In this document: positions 1 through 9,386 of the stretch, one piece after another
Numbering within the stretch: the stretch's first letter is position 1
Layout: every line of letters starts with the position of its first letter
NCBI GenBank assembly: GCA_016713885.1
Contig: JADJOF010000006.1
Coordinates: 293,079 to 357,078 of the forward strand
DNA: 64,000 bases
Origin: Bdellovibrionales bacterium
Lineage (GTDB): Bacteria > Bdellovibrionota > Bdellovibrionia > Bdellovibrionales > JAMPXM01
Reading direction: 5' to 3'
The notes under the pieces: model-generated
The model's database searches: none
What the model saw: only the letters and a program-made list of their open reading frames with translations
What the model was told of the DNA's origin: nothing
Position numbers and translations under genes: made by a program

Positions 1-1052
1 TCTCGTCGAGCTTTGACCACAATCGGTAGTTGAGGCCAGGGAATTGCCGACCAGCGCGGCCGCCTCGCTGTTTAGCGCTTGATTTAGAGATGCGCTCCAT
101 CTGAAGTTGCGGAAAGCCCAATCGGTCAAGGCGCGAGACGCGCTGGAGGCCCGTATCGATAACCGTGCCGACACCGTCAATCGTGAGACTCGTTTCGGCG
201 ATATTGGTCGCCAAAATGACTCGCCGGGGGCCCTCAACTTTTTTAAGAACGGCTGATTGCTCATCAAGAGTGAGCTGACCGTGCAGCTCGCATGTTGGAA
301 TAGACTGCGGCTCCAGCGCTTCTCGAAGCCTGCGAATCTCGCCGACCCCTGGAAGAAAAAACCAAAATATCGCCGATCACCGGCTCTTCGCCGCGATAGA
401 TGCGAGTCACGGTTTTAAGAACGCGCTCGGTCCACGCGCGGTCAGTTGAAAGCGAGAGCGGCTCTTTACCATGGCGAACTTCAACGGGGTGGGTGCGGCC
501 GGGAACGTTGACGATAGGTGCTGCGATTCCAGTCTCGGCACTGGTTAAAAATGAGCTCACGCGTGCGGCATCGAGTGTTGCCGACATGACGACAATTCGA
601 AGGTCGGGACGCTCAAGGCTTTGAAGCTCCATCAAAAGGCCGATCGCCAGGTCGGTGTGACGGCTGCGCTCGTGAAACTCATCGAGAACAACTGCGCTGT
701 AGCCCTCAAGGCGCGGGTTGCTTTTGAGCTGTTGAAGAAAAAGGCCTTCGGTATAAAAGGCGATGGGCGTTGTTTCGGTTAAGTTGCGATCAAAGCGGAC
801 GCTGTAGCCAACTTCGCGCCCAAGCTCAAAGCCTTCATTTTCACTGGCGATGCGGACGGCGGCCGCTCTCGCTGCGACTCGCCTTGGTTCGAGCACAGCG
901 ATTTTTTTCTTCCCCAAGAAATTGAGAAGTGTGACAGGAAAGCGCGTAGTTTTACCGGCTCCAGGTTCAGCGACCAGCACGAGGTTCTGGTGCGACTTGA
1001 GTGCGCTTGTCAGTTCGCTCTCCTGCTCATCGATCGGTAGATGCGTACGCAC
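1..1052 (-). CDS. hrpB: ATP-dependent helicase HrpB (frameshifted, C-terminus cut by window edge)
   Basis: DEAH-box RNA helicase of the HrpB type; the cellular substrate of this family is poorly defined. From the GTG start the protein opens with the family-typical LPID motif and shows Walker A AEPGAGKTT (about residue 30), the DEFH box and MSATLD. After position 361 the frame breaks: a run of six A (356-361 on the plus strand) appears to hold one base too many. Removing it restores LPGVGEIRRL, then ATNIAETSLTI and QRGGRAGR, the conserved motifs V and VI. The gene then runs out of the window, so the HrpB-specific C-terminal domain is not visible. It lies 2 bp downstream of the SnoaL-like gene, as in an operon. 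The identity is firm; the frameshift is probably a sequence error. Confidence 0.93.
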
Positions 1053-1054
1053 CG

Positions 1055-1480
1055 CTAGACCTGCGATTTGACGGTGCGAATGAGTGTTCCGAGAACGGGC
1101 ATCCGCTCATAGAGCATGGCGCCCACGTCAAAATAGTCGCGTTGATAAATCACGAGATCGCCCTGCGTTTGGAATCGCAAGAGCGTCGCACCTGGAACGG
1201 AAAACGCTTTTCCGCCGTTGAGGAATCGGTGCTTGAGTTGCATGCGCCATGCGATCATCGCCTCGTTTCCAAGCATGAGGCGGGAATCCCACTCAAAGCG
1301 GCAGGACTCGGTGTGTTTATAGAGGCGTGCGAAGTATTTTTTCAGGTGTGGTAGGCCCTGGATCTCGTGCAGGGGATCTTGGAAGCTGACGTCTTCGGCG
1401 TACATCAAGCCCACGACGTTGATTGAATCGCGATCGAGTTCGTTGAAGTGATTGAGAAAGCGTTCAAGTCGCGCGTCCAT
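1055..1480 (-). CDS. SnoaL-like / NTF2-fold protein
   Basis: A 141-residue protein with the size and pattern of the NTF2-like/SnoaL superfamily. It has an N-terminal helix (LNHFNELD), the segment MYAEDVSFQDPLHEIQG that marks these small cone-shaped domains, and a C-terminal strand pattern ending RDYFDVGAMLYERMPVLG. Members range from polyketide cyclases to epoxide hydrolases and unknown ligand binders, so no substrate can be assigned. No signal peptide is seen, so it is probably cytoplasmic. It is the first gene of a likely two-gene unit with hrpB. A divergent intergenic region of about 95 bp separates it from the PilZ gene. Confidence 0.7.
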   Translation of the reverse strand: MDARLERFLNHFNELDRDSINVVGLMYAEDVSFQDPLHEIQGLPHLKKYFARLYKHTESCRFEWDSRLMLGNEAMIAWRMQLKHRFLNGGKAFSVPGATLLRFQTQGDLVIYQRDYFDVGAMLYERMPVLGTLIRTVKSQV

Positions 1481-1575
1481 AGTGGGGCGAGCATAGCAGT
1501 GTTTGGAACGGTAGGGAACTGTCTCATTTTGAGACAGTATCGATTGCGAAGTCTAACACGGAGTCGTCTGCTTCT

Positions 1576-2328
1576 TTGACATTCAAATCCCGCGAGGTCG
1601 GCGGTAGAGCGTTCTGGCGGGGCCGAGTTCTGCGCGAGTTTTGCATCACTTCTCGATATGCTCAGTCGAATCGCCGTTATTTCCATAGTTCAGATCTTGA
1701 GAAGGTTCGTACGGCCCTGCGCAATCCGCTCCGCTACACAGTGCGTGAATTTCTCTCGATGGAGGCTGTGGCAAAAGAGCTCAAGCAGTTTCCGATGGAT
1801 TTGATGGTGATGCGTTATGCGCATTTTGACGAGCGTCAGGTCGCGGCGGCCACCGCTGCTCGGCGCGTTTTCCAGAGCGTTGGTCTTGTGCTCATGGCCA
1901 AAGAGATTGCGCCGGCGGTGCGGGCCAAGGTTGGCGGCATCGAGCGCCTTCGGTTGCTCGATGAGTCACTTGAGACCACAGACTTGACGTCGGTGGTTGA
2001 GAAGCTTCTTCGCGGCGATGGTTCGGCCGCGCGTCTTCATCCTCGTGTTCGTCGTGAAAGCAGCGTGCAGATTGTTGATACGAACGGACTCACGCATCGC
2101 GCGCAGTTTCTCGATTTTGCCCAGATGGGCGCCCGCGTTTCGTTTCAGGCGATCAAGACTTTTAAGCCGCGCGAATCGGTGCAGGTGATCTACACGTCTT
2201 CACAGACCGGAAAAGTTCAACGCCTTGAAGCCAAAGTCATCTGGTCCGCCATTGGCGGCGGATTGATGGAGCAATTCATGGGAGTGAAGAGCCAGACGGC
2301 GGGCCTCAGGTTCATTGCGAGTTATTAG
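1576..2328 (+). CDS. PilZ-domain protein (start uncertain)
   Basis: The C-terminal 100 residues resemble a PilZ c-di-GMP receptor domain: a basic stretch HPRVRRES followed about 25 residues later by DFAQMGARVSF, matching the RxxxR and DxSxxG signature loosely (A replaces S). The N-terminal 150 residues are helical and unrecognised. The first ~35 codons of the longest frame look non-coding in character, and family-like sequence begins near RYFHSSDLEKV, so the true start may be near 1680 or lie behind an undetected frame error. It reads toward the gene ending at 2362, with a hairpin terminator between them. The role would be as a c-di-GMP effector; the partner is unknown. Confidence 0.55.
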   Translation: MTFKSREVGGRAFWRGRVLREFCITSRYAQSNRRYFHSSDLEKVRTALRNPLRYTVREFLSMEAVAKELKQFPMDLMVMRYAHFDERQVAAATAARRVFQSVGLVLMAKEIAPAVRAKVGGIERLRLLDESLETTDLTSVVEKLLRGDGSAARLHPRVRRESSVQIVDTNGLTHRAQFLDFAQMGARVSFQAIKTFKPRESVQVIYTSSQTGKVQRLEAKVIWSAIGGGLMEQFMGVKSQTAGLRFIASY

Positions 2329-2340
2329 GCCATCGCTGCA

Positions 2341-2360
2341 TTTCGCGCAGGGGCGCGAAA
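2341..2360. terminator. Hairpin between convergent genes
   Basis: Perfect 8-bp inverted repeat TTTCGCGC / GCGCGAAA with a 4-base loop. It sits exactly between the PilZ stop (2328) and the restored stop of the exported protein on the other strand (2362). The A/T ends suit termination in both directions. Confidence 0.65.
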
Positions 2361-2361
2361 A

Positions 2362-2939
2362 CTACTTCGAAACGTTTTTATGCAGACCGTAGTAGAAGCT
2401 CTGAACGTCCAAGAATGCATGCTTGGCGTCGTCAGAAGCCTTGTCCCAATCCGAGCGGCCCGCTGACTTTGCCTTTTGACCACGGAGCTGCGAGCGCGCT
2501 CAAGACGTGGTGTGATATCGGTCGTTGCTTTCGCCGCATACTCTTTTACTTCGGGTTTTGTGGCGTCGCTCACCCGAGCCCAGTTCCAAATGGCCTGCTC
2601 AAAGAACACCAGGCGCTCGTCGAGAGTTGCAATGAAGCGGTCCTTGTTTTCATAGGGGTAGCCGAGTTCAGAAAGGCTAACGGCCCAGGTTGATCCGGTT
2701 GCGTACTTTGTGATTTCGGGATTGTCGACGCCGTACGTTCCGTTGTTGAAACCAAGACCATTTTTGAGGTCGATCGCGGTCGCACCGGCAAAGCGTTCAG
2801 CAGGAGCGAGCTTTGGAGCCTCAGCTTTGGGCTCAAAATGATGGCCCTTGCCGCTCTCTTCCTTGTGATCCTCGTGGGCAAACAGGGGCGCAGAAACGAC
2901 GAGTGAAAGGCTCAAGGTGATCAGTGAAAGAAAGCGCAT
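2362..2939 (-). CDS. Exported His-rich hypothetical protein (frameshifted)
   Basis: Begins with a clear Sec signal peptide (MRFLSLITLSLSLVVSAPLFA) and a mature N-terminus rich in His and acidic residues (HEDHKEESGKGHH) that could bind metal. The remainder is helical with conserved-looking aromatic positions. The uninterrupted frame runs to 2325 with an implausible basic tail. Restoring one base near 2492-2500 gives a normal acidic, amphipathic C-terminus ending in FYYGLHKNVSK and a stop at 2362-2364, just beyond the terminator hairpin. I do not recognise the family. It is most likely periplasmic. Confidence 0.6.
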
Positions 2940-3056
2940 ATTAGACTCCCGATAGATATGGCTGCCGAAGTATGTCTCTGACAGTCGCGCTGCTCGGGCA
3001 AGAGGTCAAGTTAGAGGGTGATGACGCGGCTTTTAATGCCTCTTGAATACGCTATC

Positions 3057-4749
3057 TTAGCTGGTGATGGCGGCGGTCTGTGCGGCAGCCAAAGAGGCGG
3101 CTTGGAAGGCGGACTCAAATGAAGGATTGGCCCAGTTGTCTTGGTTGGCGAAGAACACTCGGTCGTCAATGGATGGGCCGCCTTTTGCGCAATTCCTTCG
3201 AGAGGAGGCCAACTCTGGCAAGCGGTAGTGGGTGCCCCCAGCGAGTCAGGCGAAGGCCGGCGATATCACTTTGAGTGAGGCCCAGCGGTGGAAGCACCTG
3301 CTGTTCGAGCGCATGGAGCATGTGCTCGCGGTATTTGCTGTGGGAGTTCGGGTGAAAGAGGAACTGCCGAGCGCCGTCGAAAGCGAGTCCCTGGTAAAGC
3401 GTCAGAACCGACTGTTCTGGAAGATCATTCTGTGCCCACGAACCAAAACAAAGGTCAGAGAAGCTGCGCGCACCGGATTGCATGGCCGTCGGTGACGATG
3501 GGACTTCGTTCTGCAACAAAAAGAGATCGTAGGTAGGACTCTTGATTTTCCTATTCAAGATCGCATTGCCGACAAGATAGCTTCGGTATCGAAGGCTCGC
3601 CATCGCGCTGGCCTGCTCGGGTTCGAGCTCTGGGAGGAGACGCCGAGCAATAAACTTGGCACAGGCCATGACGGCGGCGTTGGCTTCGACTTGCGTGAGC
3701 TTTCCATCGTGCTCGTAGACAACGGCGGCGCGATCGGGGGTCGCCGTCACTTTGAGCGCCATCGCATTTGTTTTCAGTGTGAAGCCAGGTTCTGCGTTGA
3801 GCTTCTTCCACAGCGCTTCCGCAATCGCGGCATTTCCTCCTGGAAAGGCGAGAACGGCTCCCATCTCAAAGCAAATGAAATTGAGAAACTGAAAAGCTGA
3901 AAGCTCATCGATAGAACCGCAGAATGAGCTCCAGCCATAGAGCTGAAAAAACTCAAGGAGGTGCGGGTGGAGCTCGCCGAACTCGCGTTTGAGCCATTTG
4001 TCAAAGCTGATGGCATCGAGCTCGTGGCTGAGTTTACCTTCGAATTCAAGATCGGAGTGCTCACGCATTTCGGCGAGTCGGTTGCGGACGCGTTTAAAGT
4101 CACGCACCGCTCGAGGATCCGTTTCTCCCTCCCAAAATGACTTCAACTTGCCATTTTGAAGAACGGTCAAGTCGCCGTCGCCGTCTTTTCGCGCCATTGC
4201 AGTGAGGGACAGATCGCGAAGCAAAGTTTCGATCTCAGAGCCGGCATCGGGGGCGACGATGTACGCCGCGCCGATCGAGTATCGCGCGTCGCCGCGCTGC
4301 TCGCCCTTGGAGTTGCCGCCAACGCGATGATCCTGCTCGAGCATCAAAACCTGTCGACTCGGATTTTTCTTTAAGTAGAGCCAGGCGGTGAGAAGGCCAC
4401 TGATGCCGCCGCCGACGATGACCAGGTCGTAGGCCACTGAAGCGAGTGGGACTCCACCCGCATGTCCCGCGATATAGCCGTCGATGTTCCACAAAATGTC
4501 GTGAGGCTTGTCGATGCGGTCGCCGTTGAAGTCGCGACTGTTGATCGGGCTTTGAGGGTCAATGACGGCGATGGGCGAGGTTGAGAGTTTTGGCATTCCG
4601 AAAAGCCCCGGTGCGATCGCGCGATTTGACACGGAACCGGCTGCGAGGCCACCGAGAATGGGCCAAAAATGGTTCGCAGAGGAGAGCGCTGCGATGTTTT
4701 TTAAGAAACCACGGCGCGATATCGGCATCTCCAAATTGTAGAAGGCCAC
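3057..4749 (-). CDS. Tat-exported FAD-dependent (amine oxidase-like) oxidoreductase, frameshifted near the C-terminus
   Basis: The N-terminus carries the twin-arginine motif SRRGFLK followed by a hydrophobic stretch, so the folded flavoprotein should be exported to the periplasm. Around residue 105 comes the dinucleotide-binding fold DLVIVGGGISGLLTAW with E at the end of the second strand (VLMLEQD), then RVGGNSKG, as in flavin-containing amine oxidases. Near the end, WGHPLPLARVGLL resembles the C-terminal FAD contact region. The frame breaks at a T run (3183-3186); dropping one base gives the family-like ending DDRVFFANQDNWANPS and a stop at 3057. The start is either GTG at 4749 or ATG at 4728 (MPISRRGF); neither has a good ribosome site. 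The substrate is unknown. Confidence 0.8.
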
Positions 4750-4831
4750 GACTCAGGCAGCAAGGCCTAGATTTATAGTGGCCACCGTGGCATAGAGAGG
4801 GGCGACCTATAACTACTTCCGGAGGTTTCCA

Positions 4832-5107
4832 ATGCGTCTCTTCTCCATTCTGGCAGCACTGACTCTTCTCGTGACCACTCAGGCTTTCGCTACTGATGAG
4901 CTTTCTGGTGAACTGCGCGCTGAACGCCGCGGCTGGCAGTGCACGGCTCATGGAAAAATTTCGACCGGCACTCCTGCCGGAGATATCTGGCAAACGGTGA
5001 CAGGCTTTGGCCCAACCGAATTCGAGGCCATGCATAACGCGATTCAGATGTGTCATACACACGGTCTGCAGATGTGTATGTCGGACTTCTGCTACAAACT
5101 TCGCTAG
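4832..5107 (+). CDS. Small exported four-cysteine protein
   Basis: A 91-residue protein with a standard Sec signal peptide (MRLFSILAALTLLVTTQAFA) and a mature part of about 70 residues holding four Cys, three of them clustered at the end (QMCHTHGLQMCMSDFCYKLR). This suggests a small disulfide-bonded periplasmic or secreted protein. A strong GGAGG site lies 9 bases before the ATG. It is divergent from the Tat oxidoreductase and ends 1 bp from the stop of the convergent endonuclease gene. I do not recognise the family. Confidence 0.7.
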   Translation: MRLFSILAALTLLVTTQAFATDELSGELRAERRGWQCTAHGKISTGTPAGDIWQTVTGFGPTEFEAMHNAIQMCHTHGLQMCMSDFCYKLR

Positions 5108-5822
5108 TTAGAAGTTTGGGATGCTGTCGGCGTACTCGGGATGATCGATGAACGGGTTGCGATTGCCTTGCAGGCGCTCGATCTCGTCGTTTCGCTTCAT
5201 CTCGGCTTCGTCGACGGGATCAAGGTGATTCCACTCGCGAAGTGCGGCTTCCTCATCGGTATCGATGCTTCCGCCATAGCGAACGGCAAAGTAAAAAAGC
5301 GCTCTGGCGACGTTGCCCTTGTGGGCATCGGGCGGTTCAAAGCGGGGCTTCCGTCGACGCCTTCGCCCTTTGTTGAAGCTTCGCAGCTGATCGGCATCTT
5401 GCGCCCATTGATCGGGCCGAATTTCAAATTTCCGCGTTCAGCATTGATGCGAGTTTTCGTCGGAAACAAGTGGTGCAGATCGGACTTCATGCGGAGCTGC
5501 GTTGCGCCTCAAAGAAGTGACTCTGCGGCCAGGTGTGTTCGACATTCATGCCGCTTGCGCCCTCTCTTGGGCCACGAGTCATATGCTCATCCTGACAGTA
5601 GACATCGCGAATCACGTAGTAGTTGCCGTTGGTTGAAGGCTCGGTGTGCAAGTAGCCGATGATGAACTTGCGGGCGTTATTGTAGCTCACGGTTTGACGA
5701 TGAGTTTTTTCGGTGAGGCGATGGAGGTCCATTCGGAGGGAGTCGCCAACATCTTCGGTGGCAACGGCGAACACAGGGAAAAAGAAAATCGCGACGAGCA
5801 GGACCTTGGCGAACTCAGTCAA
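5108..5822 (-). CDS. endA: Secreted endonuclease I (EndA family), two frameshifts
   Basis: Non-specific periplasmic or secreted endonuclease of the EndA/Dns type. The N-terminal signal peptide is followed by RKFIIGYLHT, VYCQDEHM, then NVEHTWPQSHFF, the beta-beta-alpha metal finger core with the catalytic His. One base appears lost near 5487-5500, after which SDLHHLFPTKTRINAERGN resumes, another family hallmark. A second indel near 5405-5412 leads into FEPPDAHKGNVARALFYF, WNHLDPVDEAE and RLQGNRNPFIDHPEY, the classic EndA C-terminus. The start is TTG at 5822, supported by GGAGG six bases upstream. The likely role is breakdown of DNA outside the cytoplasm, fitting a predatory or scavenging lifestyle (inference). 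Confidence 0.88.
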
Positions 5823-5986
5823 TGGTATCCTCCGGGTATCGATGAGCGGCCAAGATGCGAAATCAGCCGCATCTCGTCAATTCCCCCAAGCGATGGCGCA
5901 GCGCGGTATGTTGTATTTCATCAGTCATTTTCCCGTCTTTTGGGTGCGAATTGAATTCTGTGCCATGGGTTGGGATAGTAGGCCCT

Positions 5987-7037
5987 ATGGCTGAACTCAT
6001 GATTGTCGCGATCTGCCTTTTGCTGAACGCGGTGTTCTCGTCGATTGAGATGGCTTTTATCACGGTTGGTAAGCCCGAGCTGCGTCAGCGCGTGAAGCGC
6101 GGTGATGGAAAGGCGCGGAGGCTCCTCAGTCTTCGTGAAAATCCCGAACGTGCGCTCTCGGTTATTCAGGTCGGAATCACACTTGTCGGAGCGGTGTCGG
6201 CCGCGGTCTGTGGCGCTGGAGCGGAAGAGAATCTCGCGCCGATTTTAGAGCAAGGCGTTGGGCTTTCTGAAGATCTAGCTGAGGGACTTGCGATTGGCGC
6301 GATCGTCGTTCGCTCACGTACTTGGAGTGTAGTTGTCGGAGAGCTTGTGCCAAAGACGATTGCGCTTCGTTATCCGACACAGGTTTTAAATTTTGGTGCT
6401 GCGTTTTTGCATATTGGAAACCGCGCTCTGGGGCCGATCGTGACGCTGCTTGAGGTTTCAACTCGCTGGTTGGTCCGCCGGATTTTGCCGGCGAGTTCGA
6501 CATCGATGGCGGAGGCCCCGCCATCGGAGCTTGATCTGCAGGGACTCTCGACGCATCAGCGGCAGTACATTTTAAATCTCGCCAATATTGAAATGAAGAA
6601 GGTCCGCGATGCACTTTTGCCGTGGGCGCAGGTCGAGCGCATCGATCAAATGTCGAGTTTTGAAGAGGTCTTAAGCAAAGTCATCCAAAGTGGACACACG
6701 CGACTTCCGGTGACGGCGGGTGAACGACTTTCCGGAGTTCTTCACTCAAAAGAGTTTCTGGCTTTTGCGGCGGCCGGTAGTCGCGATTGGCAGACGATCG
6801 TTCGTCCAGCGGTTGAAAGTGCGGCCGCAAGATGAGCTCCTCAATGTACTCAGACGCCTGCAAGATCAAAAGCGCCACATGGCGATTGTCGTCGATGAAT
6901 CGCGACAGCTCATGGGGCTTATCACTCTTGAGGACATCATTGAAGAGGTCATCGGCGATGTTTTTGATGAAGACGACGACGGTTTGATTCGCAAAATCTT
7001 AAGCGGCCGTCGCTCAGCGAAAGCGCGCGCGACTTGA
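5987..7037 (+). CDS. CorC/HlyC-type membrane protein (CNNM domain + CBS pair), frameshifted
   Basis: The N-terminal CNNM/DUF21 transmembrane domain starts at MAELMIVAICLLLNAVFSSIEMAFITV and includes VVGELVPKTIAL. Two CBS domains follow, the second ending MGLITLEDIIEEVIGDVFDEDDD. The family is linked to magnesium or cobalt homeostasis. Three frame disturbances are visible. A compensating pair near 6309-6311 and 6322-6326 scrambles a short stretch that should read like LTYLSVVVGELVPK. A further extra base near 6810-6813 separates the CBS domains, after which VRPQDELLNVLRRLQD resumes. The usual C-terminal CorC_HlyC domain seems to be missing, because the protein stops soon after the CBS pair. 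It lies 21 bp before the phytase-like gene. Confidence 0.85.
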
Positions 7038-7058
7038 AGTCGATGGGAGCACCGTAGA

Positions 7059-8222
7059 ATGAAATTCCTTTCTCTTGTATTCGCGGCGATGCTATCCGCA
7101 TGTGTTTCTAAGCCCGGTCCAGTAGGGGATAAGCCGATGGTCAAACGAATTCCAATTGCATCTGAGTCCCTATCGGCGCCGTTAGTGGGCGGGCTTTCTG
7201 GACTCTTCTACGCTGCAAACGAGTCGACCCCGAAAGTTTCGATTTACTACTCGCTCACCGATCGTGGCCCAAACGGCAAGCCCGTCACCGTAAACGGTGT
7301 GACTCAGCGGCCATTCCTTGAGCCCGCGTTTTCGCCAAAGCTTCTGCGCATCGCCTATGATCGCGAGCGTGGAGCAGCGGCCGTCACATCGCGCCTGACC
7401 ATTTTGAAAGCCAATGGCCGGCCTGCGACTGGGCTTCCGAATTCGCCGCGGGCCTGGAGTCCGAGCGAACCGGAAGAAAAGCCGGTTGATAGCAAGGGCC
7501 GTGTGCTTGCTTTTGACCCCGACGGTTTTGATAGCGAGTCGATGGTTCGCGATGCCTCGGGCCACTTTTGGATTGGCGAAGAGTATGGTCCCTCTCTTCT
7601 TAAGGTCGCGGCCGATGGACGAATTGAGAAGCGCTGGTCACCAGGTAAGGGTGGCTTGCCGGAGTTTTTAAAACGTCGCCAGAATAACCGCGGCTTTGAG
7701 GCGATGACGTGGAATAGCCAGGGCCACCTCTTACTTTTCTTGCAGAGTTCGTTGCCCGAAATTTCCAAGTCGGCGGCTCCGACACATTTGATTCCGGTTA
7801 TTGAGTTTGACCCGGTTCAAGAAAAAACGGTCGGACTGTACTTGTATGAGGCCTCGCCAGCGGGAGGTAAACTCGGTGATGCCACCTTCAGTAGCGACGG
7901 CAGCATTCTTGTGATTGAGCAAAATGGTAAGACCGGAGACAAGGCCTGGCAGCGGGTGGTGCGGGTGTTTTTTTCGAAATCACTCAATGTCTTGGCGGCC
8001 GCCGAGGGCAAGGGTATAGGTTACGAGCCCGAGGCGGGAGGCTTGCGGGCGACTCGCTCTGAACTTTTTGATCTGACGGCTCTTGGGCTTTCCGATCTTG
8101 AAAAGATCGAGGGCTTGGCGATGGGGCCCGACGGTGAGCTCGCCATCGTGAACGACAACGATTTTGGACTTGAGTCGAATACGCCGAGTTTTCTGATCCT
8201 AGTGCCGGGGGGCGCGCGATGA
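7059..8222 (+). CDS. Phytase-like esterase-domain lipoprotein
   Basis: A 387-residue protein with a short lipoprotein signal peptide ending in the lipobox LSAC. It contains the phytase-like beta-propeller family (PF13449) signature FDPDGFDSESMVRDASGHFWIGEEYGPSL, followed by GFEAMTWN and a late KIEGLAMGPDGELAIVNDNDFG that look like propeller blades coordinating metal. The family is annotated as esterase-like or phytase-like, and real substrates are mostly unknown. It is probably anchored to a membrane in the periplasm. The RBS GGGAGC precedes the ATG, and the stop overlaps the start of the next gene (GATGA), implying coupled translation. Confidence 0.78.
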   Translation: MKFLSLVFAAMLSACVSKPGPVGDKPMVKRIPIASESLSAPLVGGLSGLFYAANESTPKVSIYYSLTDRGPNGKPVTVNGVTQRPFLEPAFSPKLLRIAYDRERGAAAVTSRLTILKANGRPATGLPNSPRAWSPSEPEEKPVDSKGRVLAFDPDGFDSESMVRDASGHFWIGEEYGPSLLKVAADGRIEKRWSPGKGGLPEFLKRRQNNRGFEAMTWNSQGHLLLFLQSSLPEISKSAAPTHLIPVIEFDPVQEKTVGLYLYEASPAGGKLGDATFSSDGSILVIEQNGKTGDKAWQRVVRVFFSKSLNVLAAAEGKGIGYEPEAGGLRATRSELFDLTALGLSDLEKIEGLAMGPDGELAIVNDNDFGLESNTPSFLILVPGGAR

Positions 8223-9085
8223 GACTTTCCATTTCTGTTTTCAGCTGCGCTTTGATGGTGCTCGTTTCCTTTTCTGCCGGTGCGGCTCAGATTGCGCCGC
8301 AGGCCAAGGGCGAGATCGCTCGTCAACGCGAGGCGGGCTTTAATCTCACTGAGTCAGCGGCGAAAGTGATTTTAAATCGCTACGCGTTTAAGCCGAAAAC
8401 TCGAAACGACTACTACGTTGAAATCTACGATGGCTCCGCCTTTTTGCTTGGCGCAAGCTCGAACGAATACAAGCTTCGGCTTCAGGACTATGCGCAGAAA
8501 TCCATTCTGCAAACCGCACGCAAGCTTTCGATGCAGGCGGCAAGTTGCCCGGGCACGTCGTTGAATTTCAACGTTCGTGAAAAAGAGACCGGCGAGCTTG
8601 AGATCTCGCGATCTTCTCGCGATCGCTTTGTTCAGCTTGTCGAAACGCAGCTTGCGCTTTTGCGCGGTACGGACGGAGCTGGGCTTTTGACTCATGCGCA
8701 GCAATTCAAAACTCTGGTCAGTGCATTTAAAGTTCCGCTGCTTCCTGAGCTTCTGGCTGTTCCAGGCCAGCGTCCGTGGTATTTTGTGCCAACACACATC
8801 ACCTACAAAACGAAGTCGAAGGCTGAAGTCGACTTTGGCTATGGCCTTGTCGAAGTGTCTGTCACTGAAGGCGAGGACAATCTTGGACAAGAGTTTATTC
8901 AAAACAAGTTTGAGGTTGAGTTTGAGCCCGTCGACGCGATGAGCGCTGGTGATTTTGCCGCTTCAGTCTGCGAGTTCACCCGTGTGGTTGGTCTTTCCGT
9001 CAGCGACGTCACGCCACTTCGACTCAAGGTTCAAGAGACCACGCTCACACGCCTAAAATCCTTCAACGGCGCGCTCGGACTCTAG
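8219..9085 (+). CDS. Exported hypothetical protein, possibly CYTH-like
   Basis: A 288-residue protein with a Sec signal peptide (MRLSISVFSCALMVLVSFSAGAAQ). The body alternates charged residues in beta strands: YYVEIYDGSAFLL, EYKLRLQDY, AEVDFGYGLVEVSVTEGED, NKFEVEFEPVDA. The strand pattern, with acidic and basic residues pointing into a barrel, is reminiscent of CYTH/triphosphate-tunnel proteins, but the diagnostic ExExK start is absent, so this is only a suggestion. It is translationally coupled to the upstream phytase-like lipoprotein. A joint role in phosphate-ester metabolism in the periplasm is possible but unproven. Confidence 0.55.
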   Translation: MRLSISVFSCALMVLVSFSAGAAQIAPQAKGEIARQREAGFNLTESAAKVILNRYAFKPKTRNDYYVEIYDGSAFLLGASSNEYKLRLQDYAQKSILQTARKLSMQAASCPGTSLNFNVREKETGELEISRSSRDRFVQLVETQLALLRGTDGAGLLTHAQQFKTLVSAFKVPLLPELLAVPGQRPWYFVPTHITYKTKSKAEVDFGYGLVEVSVTEGEDNLGQEFIQNKFEVEFEPVDAMSAGDFAASVCEFTRVVGLSVSDVTPLRLKVQETTLTRLKSFNGALGL

Positions 9086-9115
9086 CGGAGTCGCCGCGCG
9101 CGGCCCAACGCCCTT

Positions 9116-9137
9116 CAGCTTCCGGCGCTGGAAGCTG
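9116..9137. repeat. REP-like hairpin, copy 1
   Basis: Inverted repeat CAGCTTCC / GGAAGCTG with loop GGCGCT, in the intergenic DNA after the exported protein gene. It shares the core CTTCCGGCGCNGGAAG with the hairpin at 22490-22505. No T run follows, so it is not a typical terminator. Confidence 0.45.
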
Positions 9138-9186
9138 TGCAGTATCGAGAGTGAGCGGCATCACGTGAGTAGATCAAATGAGAACT

Positions 9187-9204
9187 GCCCAAAAGGGCTT
9201 TTTC
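9187..9204 (+). terminator. Weak intrinsic terminator
   Basis: GCCC AAAA GGGC followed by five T, downstream of the two-gene phytase-like unit. The stem is only 4 bp, so the call is tentative. A longer inverted repeat, TTTTCAAAT / ATTTGAAAA, overlaps it between the genes and the tRNA. Confidence 0.35.
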
Positions 9205-9243
9205 AAATTTTCGATTTTCTGTCTAGAACTAAGATTTGAAAAT

Positions 9244-9320
9244 TGGAGCGGGTGAACGGGCTCGAACCGTCGACCTATACCTTGGCAAGGTATCGCTCTA
9301 GCCAACTGAGCTACACCCGC
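9244..9320 (-). tRNA. tRNA-Gly (GCC)
   Basis: A complete 77-base cloverleaf. The acceptor stem is GCGGGTG/CACCCGC, the D stem GCTC/GAGC, and the anticodon stem ATACC/GGTAT around loop TTGCCAA with anticodon GCC. The T arm GACGG-TTCGAGC-CCGTT follows, then discriminator T. The CCA end is encoded in the DNA. It lies 66 bp downstream of pgsA on the same strand. Confidence 0.97.
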
Positions 9321-9386
9321 ATCCATAGAGACGTCGACTTTAAGGTGGATTTGGACCCGATGTCAACCCGATGTCGAATAGAATAA

